DNA of 64,000 nt. Source: Bradyrhizobium sp. RD5-C2. GTDB lineage: Bacteria > Pseudomonadota > Alphaproteobacteria > Rhizobiales > Xanthobacteraceae. Within the stretch, counting starts at the first letter, position 1. The number at the start of each line of letters is the position of its first letter. Made by a program: the position numbers and the translations under genes. The stretch lies in the NCBI RefSeq assembly GCF_019972155.1, contig NZ_BOVL01000019.1, forward strand, positions 413,877 through 477,876, in the 5' to 3' direction. The notes beneath the pieces are model-generated. The model saw nothing but the letters and a program-made list of their open reading frames with translations, did no database searches and had not been told where the DNA came from. Below, piece by piece: positions 51,973 through 59,409 of the stretch.

Positions 51973-53406
51973 TTAAGTCAAAAGCTCGCGATATTTGCGA
52001 TGTAAAAGCTCTGCAATGTGCTCGTCTTGAAGCTGCGACTTCGCAGTCAACATTTCCATCATGTCGCTGTCAGTCAGGACGATGATGTATCCTTGTGAGC
52101 GCGAGGCCGCGTCCAGGCAACGGCGCTTTACCGTGCTGTAGTCCTCGATCTTACGGCATGTAATGATACCGAAGCGCCCACGATTATTATCAAACCTTCC
52201 GATGAGTTGGTCGAACTCCGGATTCGCAAGGTCATTCGAATAATTCTTGCATTCTACGATCACTAGGTTGGCACTCAGCTTCGGATCGTCGCGCCGCTGC
52301 GCAAAAAAGCCAATGTTGGCGTTGTTCGTGAATACGATGTCAATTCGTTTGCGACCGTCATTCACTTCCCACTCCTTTTGAGGAAGGATCAAGTCGGGGT
52401 AGAAAAGTGCGGTCAGGGCCCCCATTGTCAGGCGATGGTACGCGTCAGCATGCTTTGCGCCGGATGGTACTTTGGCGAATTCCTGCGCCAATCGAGCGCA
52501 GACTGTCGTGATGGTTGGAATGTCGTCGCGGTCGTCGAAGGTCGATAAGCTCCGCTCTCCTTGCGCAATGTTCTTGTACAACGCGAGAAGCTCGGGATGG
52601 GCTTTGACTACATCAGCAATAAATGCCTTCGATTTCGGGTTCTTCTCTCTTACGTCACGCTTGTAAACCTTGCGCTCGCCACTCTGTAGAACCTGCACAA
52701 GAGAGCTGTTTGCTCGTAGATTCTCCGCAACAAGAAAATCAGTTATCTGCTTGTTGTAGAATTCTTGACTGTCGAGGGAGAGCTTTCGTCGCACGATGTA
52801 TTTGGGTACGAGCAAAATGGGAGTGCTCTTTATAAACGGTAGCTGGACGTATTTCGCGACCCAGTTCTTCCGATCGCCATCCCAAAGAGCCGGTCCGGAG
52901 TATCGCGTTGTCGGAACGTCGTACAGGTCGCACTGTTGTTGCGTGTAGTCGATCAGCAGTTCGCGGATAATATTTGTGGTCAGATCGGAGATCTTATCTC
53001 GATCGATGCCCTCGACGTAAAGGGCCATTTCTGAGAGGTCAGAGAGTAGACCTGTCTTGTACGCTTTGCTACGCGCAATCGCTGTGATCAACTGGCGGGC
53101 TTGGCGGGGGCCGACACCGCGACCCTGAGGATTTCCTGTTGAGACGCCGAGAAAGGTCTCTCTCGGCTCAGTAAGATGAGACATCAAGTTGACTGCCCGT
53201 TGCAGATCAGGCTTTCGAATTGCGTTCAATACTTCTTTGAAAAATCCTCTTATCAGCTCTGAAGCCTGAGACGCCCAAACATCGTTCTGTATTTCGATCG
53301 CAAACGGATCGACGTACACAGGCGTATCGAAAGTGTTGCTTACATCGACGAAATCGAGTTCGTGTTGTGTCAGGTTCAAAGAAAAGTGCTTTGAGAAGCG
53401 AGGCAT
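51973..53406 (-). CDS. Hypothetical protein with C-terminal restriction-endonuclease-like domain
   Basis: 477 residues. The C-terminal ~140 residues hold a PD-(D/E)xK core: GRKRIDIVFTNNANIGFF (Asp) and SANLVIVECKNYSNDLANPEFDQLIGRFDNNRGRFGIITCRKI (E-x-K, conserved N-Y, and GIIT-like strand), the same V-E-C-K-N-Y signature as domain 2 of the next gene. The N-terminal ~330 residues (from FSLNLTQHELDFVDVSNTFDTPVYVDPFAIEI) have no domain I can name and probably sense the trigger or bind DNA. First gene of a two-gene operon. The start at MPRFSKHF is preferred; an in-frame ATG 39 bases upstream is possible. Confidence 0.68.
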   Translation of the reverse strand: MPRFSKHFSLNLTQHELDFVDVSNTFDTPVYVDPFAIEIQNDVWASQASELIRGFFKEVLNAIRKPDLQRAVNLMSHLTEPRETFLGVSTGNPQGRGVGPRQARQLITAIARSKAYKTGLLSDLSEMALYVEGIDRDKISDLTTNIIRELLIDYTQQQCDLYDVPTTRYSGPALWDGDRKNWVAKYVQLPFIKSTPILLVPKYIVRRKLSLDSQEFYNKQITDFLVAENLRANSSLVQVLQSGERKVYKRDVREKNPKSKAFIADVVKAHPELLALYKNIAQGERSLSTFDDRDDIPTITTVCARLAQEFAKVPSGAKHADAYHRLTMGALTALFYPDLILPQKEWEVNDGRKRIDIVFTNNANIGFFAQRRDDPKLSANLVIVECKNYSNDLANPEFDQLIGRFDNNRGRFGIITCRKIEDYSTVKRRCLDAASRSQGYIIVLTDSDMMEMLTAKSQLQDEHIAELLHRKYRELLT

Positions 53407-53737
53407 ATCCGGCGGCCACCCAAAATTGCATGCATTGCGATGCAACGATAGGTGGTGCTCGGGGCGTCACGCAAGGCGAAAAATGAGTTCTCCAACCTAG
53501 ACTTTCGACCAGAGCATTAGGGAGCAAATAAGCCCTGCTCGGTGCACTCTGCTAGATGTGCTGCGCGCGCCCGTCTTGCTTAAGCGCGGGGCTTAACGTT
53601 CGGCCAAATAGGTGCATAAAGGCGTGTGGTTTACCTATCACTGCATTCTCGGTGTGACCGGGTCAGTTCTCAATCAACACTGAATGAAGAAAGTTACCCG
53701 ATCGTTCCTGCTTGGTTGCAGACTCGGGTGCCTCGCA
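53407..53737. other. 331-bp gap in the element, no gene supported
   Basis: Only shadow reading frames are present. It should hold the promoter of the nuclease operon on the minus strand and the tail of the membrane-protein transcript; no hairpin with a T-run was found. Confidence 0.4.
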
Positions 53738-54451
53738 TTAGGGCTTCTTCAAAGGGGAGCTGTCCGAAGTGATGCCCTTAATCTCGCTCCAAGGTACGAA
53801 CCTCAAGTTGTTCGACGGGGATTCAAAGAACAGCAAACCTCGCTCGCCTGATCTCACAACTCTTGCCTTAAGCTCTGTCCCTTCTGCCTTCACCGTGTAC
53901 TTATATAGGTCACTCTTGCGGTAAGCAGTTCCCTTGTCCAATCCGTATGCAAACGATCCCACGAAGCCATACGCGGCTAATATCGCCGCTACAGACCGGA
54001 TGCTCACTTCCTCTGCACGGAAAAGGATATTGAGTCCCAGAAACAGGAAGGCGAAAACAGTCGAAGCCCAATAGAATACCGACGTTGGGTCGCTCCACAC
54101 ATCCGCTACATTCCAGAGCGCGATCAGCAAGAAGAACCAAAAGAAGCCGTCTTTGTAGAAGCGAATGCGTCTCTTCCCGGCTTCTTTCGAAGTGGCAGCC
54201 GCAATTGATCCTCTCTGGCTTCGTCTCTTCCGCATATAATCTAGACCTAAGGGCACAATCGTCAGCAGTATCACGATGGATATGGCGAACGGGAGAGCTT
54301 CGAGTGCAAAAGCCACATGTTCGCTGACGGAAAAGAGCGTGAAGTAGTTTATATCAATCCCATGCAAGTATCCCACGTCAAATGTAACCGCCACGGCTGT
54401 GCCGATAACGGGCAAAACAAGAAGGAAGTCCTTTGCAGTAGTATCAGCCAT
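53738..54451 (-). CDS. Hypothetical membrane protein of the element
   Basis: 237 residues. Four to five hydrophobic segments (DFLLVLPVIGTAVAVTFDV, LEALPFAISIVILLTIVPLGL, FFWFFLLIALWNVADVW, STVFAFLFLGLNILF, VAAILAAYGFVGSFAYGL), separated by a basic loop (RKRRSQRGS), then a soluble C-terminal ~70 residues. No motif recognised. Membrane proteins beside nuclease genes can be effectors of defence systems, but here no link is shown; a separate transcript is likely. Confidence 0.68.
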   Translation of the reverse strand: MADTTAKDFLLVLPVIGTAVAVTFDVGYLHGIDINYFTLFSVSEHVAFALEALPFAISIVILLTIVPLGLDYMRKRRSQRGSIAAATSKEAGKRRIRFYKDGFFWFFLLIALWNVADVWSDPTSVFYWASTVFAFLFLGLNILFRAEEVSIRSVAAILAAYGFVGSFAYGLDKGTAYRKSDLYKYTVKAEGTELKARVVRSGERGLLFFESPSNNLRFVPWSEIKGITSDSSPLKKP

Positions 54452-54647
54452 GCTATCTGCTCGTTCTCTTGCCGCGTGCGGTTACTCGCGCCGTCTTGAG
54501 TTGCGATAGCCAAATTTACACCAACAATTTTTAGCTGTGCAACTCGGGCTATTAGGATGATTGCTGCAATCATTCCATGTCGCCGCCACTGGTTGCCTCA
54601 ATCCAGGGTCGGCAATTGCATTTCATACATTTAGCGACAGTTCGCGT

Positions 54648-55034
54648 CTAACATGCTTTCGCCGTGAACAGGTCACTTTCCGAATTCGCGGAATCCCACG
54701 GTTCGCTTGTGCGTTTCTTACCTATCGATAAATTCGGCTTGCGCGACGGGGGCGGTGTACTCCAAGGACAATCAGAATACTGACGTTGATCGTCCGGGGT
54801 GAGGATCAAGACACATCGGGCAGGAAAAAATGGATCCACGTAATAATGCTTTGCGTACCAGGTTAGCGCCGTTGAGGTAGCCGCAAGCAGCAAGCCGCCC
54901 CAAATCACCGAACGCCCGCGTGTCGCACTTATCGAGCGGAGGTAGAGGAAAGCTCCAATGAACGTTCCGTAGTTCCGCTTGAACTCACCGTTCAACTTGC
55001 TGATCTGGACTAACTCGGACGACGCGTCGGACAT
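54648..55034 (-). CDS. Hypothetical single-span membrane protein
   Basis: 128 residues from MSDASSELVQIS, with GTGAGGG upstream. A helical N-terminus, one transmembrane segment (SVIWGGLLLAATSTALTWYA), then a polar tail with two Cys (ARCVLILTPDDQRQYSDCPW). A longer frame begins at 55187 but has no signal and no RBS. Function unknown. Confidence 0.55.
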   Translation of the reverse strand: MSDASSELVQISKLNGEFKRNYGTFIGAFLYLRSISATRGRSVIWGGLLLAATSTALTWYAKHYYVDPFFPARCVLILTPDDQRQYSDCPWSTPPPSRKPNLSIGKKRTSEPWDSANSESDLFTAKAC

Positions 55035-55223
55035 TGGAGAAACCCTCACCACGACCACGCAAGGATCGTACTTCGGATTTGGCGAAATTGCAAGCATTAT
55101 TCTGGTTAGCGGAATTGCGATAATCGCTTTTCCGCACCCACGACCCCCAGTGTTTCGTTCCACTGCCAACACGCTACTGATTGACAATTTGCGGGTTGCT
55201 TATCGCTGCGCTTTTGTAGCGGC

Positions 55224-55637
55224 ATGACCACCAAGTCCCGCGAGCGAATCTACGGTTCTTCAATCCGCGCCGCTGCCGAGAAGGCGAAGGAAGCACGTAA
55301 GGAAGCCGATCGGCTGGCTTGCGAAGCGTGGAACGCGCGCATGCTCGGCTACAAGGGACCGGCTCAACCATCCCCCACGTTGGGAGACGCGTTGAATGCA
55401 GGATACGGCTACCTTGAGGTCCGTTGCCTGGGCTGCGACACCAACCAGACCGTGGCGCTCGATATCGTGCGACGCGCAAAGAGCACGCCGGTTCATGAGT
55501 TAGAGCGGTATATGAGGTGTAAGGATTGCTCGCAGGCGCGAGGACATGCCTATAGACGAAGTTGCCTTGTGGCACTGAGGCCAACGAAAATTTCGGCAGG
55601 CCATCCATCGTCAATATGGTGGCCGGGAGAGCGGTGA
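55224..55637 (+). CDS. Conserved rhizobial hypothetical protein with Cys pairs
   Basis: 137 residues. An Ala/Lys-rich N-terminal helix (IRAAAEKAKEARKEADRLACEAWNARMLGYKGPAQPSPTLGDAL) is followed by VRCLGCDTNQTVALDIVRR and MRCKDCSQARG: two C-x-x-C pairs that can form a zinc ribbon. From memory, this is a widely distributed rhizobial family often found on mobile DNA. No function is known. It is followed six bases later by a PD-(D/E)xK gene. Confidence 0.75.
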   Translation: MTTKSRERIYGSSIRAAAEKAKEARKEADRLACEAWNARMLGYKGPAQPSPTLGDALNAGYGYLEVRCLGCDTNQTVALDIVRRAKSTPVHELERYMRCKDCSQARGHAYRRSCLVALRPTKISAGHPSSIWWPGER

Positions 55638-55642
55638 AGCTT

Positions 55643-56062
55643 ATGAAGAAAGAGCGCAGATCGAGCCATCGCACTCAGTGGACCGCGCAGTTTGCTGTGG
55701 CCAGCGAGTTATGCAAGCGCGGTTACGAAGTTGCCTTCACGATGGGAAATCATCCTTCCGTAGATTTGATGGTGCACAGCCCCAATCAAGAAGCGTTTCT
55801 GATCGACGTGAAGGGTCTCTACAAAAAGAACTACTGGGCCATCAGCACGAAGAAGGAAAAGCCGAACTTGTTCTACGTCCTCGCGTTCGTGCCCGACCAC
55901 GACCACAATAGGTATTTCATTCTGACGCAGGCGCAGGTCAATAGTGAGGTAGAAGCTGATATCGCTGTCGCGCGGTCACGAAACGCTTCCGAGAATTTTA
56001 CCGGAATTACTTGGAAACGCGCTGAACAGTACGAAGGCGCATGGCAGGTTCTGCCGAAGTAG
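55643..56062 (+). CDS. PD-(D/E)xK endonuclease-like protein
   Basis: 139 residues. Resembles the Holliday-junction-resolvase-type or group I intron-associated PD-(D/E)xK domain: HRTQWTAQFAVASELCKRGYEVAFTMGNHPSVDLMVHSPNQEAFLIDVKGLYKKNYW shows the Glu on helix 1, SVD Asp, and D-V-K. This small single-domain layout is typical of archaeal Hjc-like enzymes and solitary nucleases. The start at 55643 is the simplest; earlier in-frame ATGs exist. Possibly coupled with the upstream zinc-ribbon-like gene. Confidence 0.72.
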   Translation: MKKERRSSHRTQWTAQFAVASELCKRGYEVAFTMGNHPSVDLMVHSPNQEAFLIDVKGLYKKNYWAISTKKEKPNLFYVLAFVPDHDHNRYFILTQAQVNSEVEADIAVARSRNASENFTGITWKRAEQYEGAWQVLPK

Positions 56063-56104
56063 TGCAAGGGATTGGCCGGACCAGGTCGTGGAGAACAAGC
56101 TCCC

Positions 56105-56770
56105 ATGTGCAATCTCTACAGCATCACCACCAACCAAGCCGCGATTGCCACGCTATTTCGCGTGGTAAACCGCTACGTCGGTAATCTCGCGCCCATGCCC
56201 GGAGTTTTTCCCGACTACCCTGCACCAGTGGTCCGTAACACCGAACAGGGGACTGAACTGGCGTTGATGCGGTGGGGCATGCCACCACCGCCACGCACGG
56301 GTGGGCCGCCCGTAACGAACATCCGCAATACTTCTTCGCCGCACTGGCGCGGCTGGCTCAAGACTGAGAACCGCTGCCTTGTCCTGTTCAACAGCTTCGC
56401 CGAATACGCACCAGAACCGAACCCAGAGACAAAGAAAAAGGACGTGGTGTGGTTCGCGCTGAGCGAAGACAGGCCGCTCACCGCGTTCGCGGGCATCTGG
56501 ACGACTGTCAATGGTGATCGAGGCACCAATTCCAAACCTGTACCTGGACCGCATCAAGTCTACGGATTCTTGACGACCTCGCCCAATGCTGTAGTTGAGC
56601 CAATCCATCCCAAAGCCATGCCGGTCATCCTGACAACGGATGAAGAGCATGACGTTTGGATGCGCGCGCCTTGGGACGAGGCCAAGGCGCTACAGCGGCC
56701 ATTGGCAGATGATGCGCTCATGATTGTGAGGCGAGGTACTGATAAGGAAGATGTCGCAGGTGAGAATTGA
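56105..56770 (+). CDS. SOS response-associated peptidase (SRAP/YedK-HMCES) protein
   Basis: 221 residues. Starts Met-Cys (MCNLYSITTN), the Cys2 that forms a thiazolidine crosslink with abasic sites in single-stranded DNA. Further family motifs: NIRNTSSPHWRGWL with the conserved Asn, CLVLFNSFAEYAPE with the Glu and IHPKAMPVIL with the His. These are the conserved active-site residues of HMCES/YedK. The start is fixed by Cys2. It lies three bases before a HhH glycosylase-like gene. Confidence 0.9.
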   Translation: MCNLYSITTNQAAIATLFRVVNRYVGNLAPMPGVFPDYPAPVVRNTEQGTELALMRWGMPPPPRTGGPPVTNIRNTSSPHWRGWLKTENRCLVLFNSFAEYAPEPNPETKKKDVVWFALSEDRPLTAFAGIWTTVNGDRGTNSKPVPGPHQVYGFLTTSPNAVVEPIHPKAMPVILTTDEEHDVWMRAPWDEAKALQRPLADDALMIVRRGTDKEDVAGEN

Positions 56771-56773
56771 CGC

Positions 56774-57355
56774 ATGAAGCGATGGGACAACCTGAATCAC
56801 GCATTTGAGTATTTAAAGCGATATATCAATGGTAAGCCCCGCGAGACCCGATTCAAAGTTTCTGAGATTGATCTGGCGCTGGTCAGCAACTTCAAGGGAG
56901 GGAATGCTTCTGTGGTCGAGCCTGTCGATCGCCTCACGTTGAAATTGGTTTCATACGGTGATGTGCTCGGCACTTTGGCTGGCACGATCGATGGGAAGCC
57001 ACTTCGGTCCTTTGTGGATACCGGCGAATTAGCAGGGCAAGCGACCGCGTTTCTTCGGTTGACGAAAGTTCGGGACACCGCAATCGCCGGGTTTGGCGCG
57101 TCCTACGCGTCGGCACTACTTGCTGCCTATTTCCCTGAGACGCTTCCGGTCCTGGATCGCAGGGTCTTGAGCGGCGCTCGAATTGATCATGCGCGCAATA
57201 GTCAGGGGCAAGTTCTCGAAATCGAGAAGCACTATCCAGAATTGATCGCGAGGTTTCACGCGGAAATGTTGCGGCGTCCGAACTTGCGTTTGCGTGATCT
57301 GGATCGAGAATGGTTTTCAATCGGAAACAACGAATCTCAATTGAAATCTGAGTGA
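56774..57355 (+). CDS. Hypothetical protein, HhH-DNA-glycosylase-like
   Basis: 193 residues. The region TAIAGFGASYASALLAAYFPETLPVLDRRVLSGARI resembles the helix-hairpin-helix and following catalytic region of HhH-GPD glycosylases, in which a G-x-G hairpin is followed by a P-(V/I)-x-D strand (here PVLDRR). The remainder is helical. No Fe-S loop is seen. If real it would excise damaged bases and produce abasic sites, which the SRAP protein encoded immediately upstream would cap. Low to moderate confidence. Confidence 0.55.
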   Translation: MKRWDNLNHAFEYLKRYINGKPRETRFKVSEIDLALVSNFKGGNASVVEPVDRLTLKLVSYGDVLGTLAGTIDGKPLRSFVDTGELAGQATAFLRLTKVRDTAIAGFGASYASALLAAYFPETLPVLDRRVLSGARIDHARNSQGQVLEIEKHYPELIARFHAEMLRRPNLRLRDLDREWFSIGNNESQLKSE

Positions 57356-57360
57356 TAAGA

Positions 57361-57834
57361 ATGCGAGTTCGAAAATTTTGGTCTATCTACAAAAAAATAG
57401 CAGTTGGGATCCTCGCGACTCTTCTGCCTTACACAGCCTCAATCGCTTTAGCGAAAGCCGATGAATGCGAAGCTCTGGCGGGCGAAGTAGCTGCTCGGGT
57501 CCCCGACGTTACTGTAGAGCGTAGAAGTTCAGTGGTCATGTTTCTCTCTCACCCTTCGGTCAAATACGCATCGATCGGCTGCTTGCCGTTTAGAAATTTC
57601 GTCGCAGTCGCGGAGGGGAAGTATCCAAAGAGTGGTTACTTTGACTTTCTTGCGTTAGCCGGGGCGATCGTATTGAGCGGCGACTCTGAGGTCGTCCGAG
57701 AGGGCGCGATCAGATGCCTAAAGCGAGCCTTATCGCGGTCTGACGATGACACAAGTCTGGACTATAAGTTGATGTCATTTAGCTGCTCTGCGGCAAAGCT
57801 CTCGTCCATCGTAACGGTGGAGAAGCGGCGATAG
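57361..57834 (+). CDS. Hypothetical exported protein
   Basis: 157 residues. A basic N-terminus then a hydrophobic signal or anchor (WSIYKKIAVGILATLLPYTASIALA), Cys-containing mature region (CEALAGEV, IGCLPFRN, RCLKRAL, FSCSAAKL). No known domain. Alternative GTG start at 57352 overlaps the upstream stop. Nine bases before the thermonuclease pseudogene. Confidence 0.6.
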   Translation: MRVRKFWSIYKKIAVGILATLLPYTASIALAKADECEALAGEVAARVPDVTVERRSSVVMFLSHPSVKYASIGCLPFRNFVAVAEGKYPKSGYFDFLALAGAIVLSGDSEVVREGAIRCLKRALSRSDDDTSLDYKLMSFSCSAAKLSSIVTVEKRR

Positions 57835-57842
57835 CCGACCGG

Positions 57843-58362
57843 ATGTCGAAATTGGGGTTGCAAGCCGCTGTCGCGTTTGTCTTGTTTGTTTGCCTTTCGT
57901 GTCGATTGGTGGCTGGCGATCTGACCGGCCAAGCCAGCGTCACTGACGGCGACACGATCGATATCCACGGTCAGCGCATTCGTCTGTGGGGCATCGACGC
58001 GCCAGAAAGCGATCAGCTTTGTCGCGGCGACGACAGCATCCAGTATCGTTGCGGTGCGAAGGCAGCAAACGAACTCGATGCGTTCCTGGCGTTGCGGCTG
58101 GTTCGGTGTGTCCCGCTCAACACGGACCGTTACGGGCACTGTCGCGGCTTGTAGCGTGGATGGGACTGATTTGGCTCAGTGGCTTGTATCGCACGGTCAC
58201 GCGTTAGACTGGCCCCGGTACTCGAAGGGCAAATACGCCGCAGATCAGCGAGCCGCCGAACAGGCCGGTCTAGGTATTTGGGCTGGTTCGTTCGCGGCGC
58301 CGTGGCAGTATCGCGACTGTGTCCGGGCGCGTGGCAAGTCGAGCAAGTGCCCGGATGAATAG
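57843..58362 (+). pseudogene. Thermonuclease (SNase) family protein, frameshifted
   Basis: The first frame encodes a signal segment (VAFVLFVCLSC) and the SNase core VTDGDTIDIHGQRIRLWGIDAPESDQLCRG ... LNTDRYGH, then stops early at CHCRGL. A second frame, shifted by +1, continues with TVAACSVDGTDLAQWLVSHGHALDWPRYSKGKYAADQRAAEQAGLGIWAGSF, the rest of the SNase fold. In intact homologues DRYGR is followed by TVA.C, so a two-base loss (or one-base gain) near position 58138 is the simplest cause. Probably non-functional, unless ribosomal frameshifting or a sequencing error is involved. Confidence 0.8.
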
Positions 58363-58368
58363 AAGAAT

Positions 58369-58869
58369 TTGGATAGAGCAGTGCAACATTCAATCGATGG
58401 CGATGGCATGAACGCAGTCAAGGCAAGCATCTTTGTAGATGCAATAGTAGCTCTTGTGAGAGCCAGAATTCCGTATAGCTTTTATGTCAGCAAGATACTG
58501 TGGGGGCTGTCGCTTTTCTTGCAGACTGGTTCATTTCGTGAATGCTGGCATGACTACCCGCGCATTAGCGATGAAGCCAAACGCATCAGAGAACTGCGGC
58601 GTCCAGAGTGGCGCAAACAGCTAACATTCGAGCACGCGAGACCGCTGAGTCAGATGTACGAAATGCTTTTCAGTCTTGGGTCCTCGGTCACGCGTGATGC
58701 GGTCGTGAAAATCGTCGGCGAGTATCCGCCAGTCCTAATTACGCGAAGCGAGAATGACGATCTGAATGCTAGGGGTTTTAAGGTGCTAGGTATGCCGCAA
58801 GAAAGATACGAGAACATTCCGATTTCAGGTTTCTCATTACGTGCTTCTGATGGATCAGAGGAGATTTGA
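58369..58869 (+). CDS. Hypothetical protein coupled to a DpnI-like gene
   Basis: 166 residues from a TTG start with AGAAG upstream; an ATG at 58408 is the alternative. A hydrophobic region (VSKILWGLSLFLQTG) is followed by a charged helical part (EAKRIRELRRPEWRKQLTFEHARPLSQMYEMLF). I recognise no domain. Its TGA overlaps the TTG of the next gene, so the products are made together and may form a complex. Immunity, specificity or accessory roles are possible. Confidence 0.6.
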   Translation: MDRAVQHSIDGDGMNAVKASIFVDAIVALVRARIPYSFYVSKILWGLSLFLQTGSFRECWHDYPRISDEAKRIRELRRPEWRKQLTFEHARPLSQMYEMLFSLGSSVTRDAVVKIVGEYPPVLITRSENDDLNARGFKVLGMPQERYENIPISGFSLRASDGSEEI

Positions 58870-59315
58870 AAGTGCCGACTGCCCGACAAATACTAGGCCA
58901 CTTTGGCGAAACCGCGATTTATAAGAACTGTAATTGTCCTAAGTGCAAGCGGCCAAAAACGCTCAAACGTCTGCCAAATAATTTCAAATGCGCCGACTTA
59001 ATCTGCGATTTTTGCGGCTACCTCGCGCAGGTGAAAACCGCCAGTGTCACGAATCACGAGATTATCCCAAAGGCCGTATTGGGCGCAGCGTGGGGTCCGC
59101 AGAAGGAGCGTATGGACGCTGCCATATACTTTCCGCTGTTTTTGGTTTTGGTCAGTGGCAGGAAGTTCGGCATCTATTATCTTTCGGCCGATTTGCAGGA
59201 GCCAAAAATATTCAAGTCGAGGAAGCCTCTTTCCCAAGCGGCTCGACGCGCAGGTTGGCAGGGGTTTGTCTACGATCTGGACGGTGTAACCGATAGGTTC
59301 GTTCGATTGAGATAA
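58866..59315 (+). CDS. DpnI-like zinc-finger PD-(D/E)xK nuclease
   Basis: 149 residues. The N-terminal half has a four-Cys zinc finger: NCNCPKCKRPKTLKRL then ADLICDFCGYLAQVKTASV. The Asp between the Cys pairs and the following (Q/E)-V-K strand are arranged as in the DpnI catalytic domain (Zn finger plus PD-(D/E)xK core). Full-length DpnI carries a C-terminal winged helix that recognises methylated DNA; that domain is missing or much reduced here, so the reading of methyl-DNA is uncertain. Start is TTG (58866), overlapping the previous stop, or GTG at 58872. Confidence 0.68.
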   Translation: MKVPTARQILGHFGETAIYKNCNCPKCKRPKTLKRLPNNFKCADLICDFCGYLAQVKTASVTNHEIIPKAVLGAAWGPQKERMDAAIYFPLFLVLVSGRKFGIYYLSADLQEPKIFKSRKPLSQAARRAGWQGFVYDLDGVTDRFVRLR

Positions 59316-59409
59316 GTCTGGAGAAGTTCGGAAAGGGAATTCGGGTGCGTCGCCATAAGTTTTGGCTTGACGACGCAAACTAAATGCGGCCTGCACGGTC
59401 ACCTTCGAA

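Noticed and set aside
53738..55034. Toxin-antitoxin or Abi pair formed by the two membrane proteins
   Set aside because: They are separated by about 200 bp, show no TA motif and are not translationally coupled.
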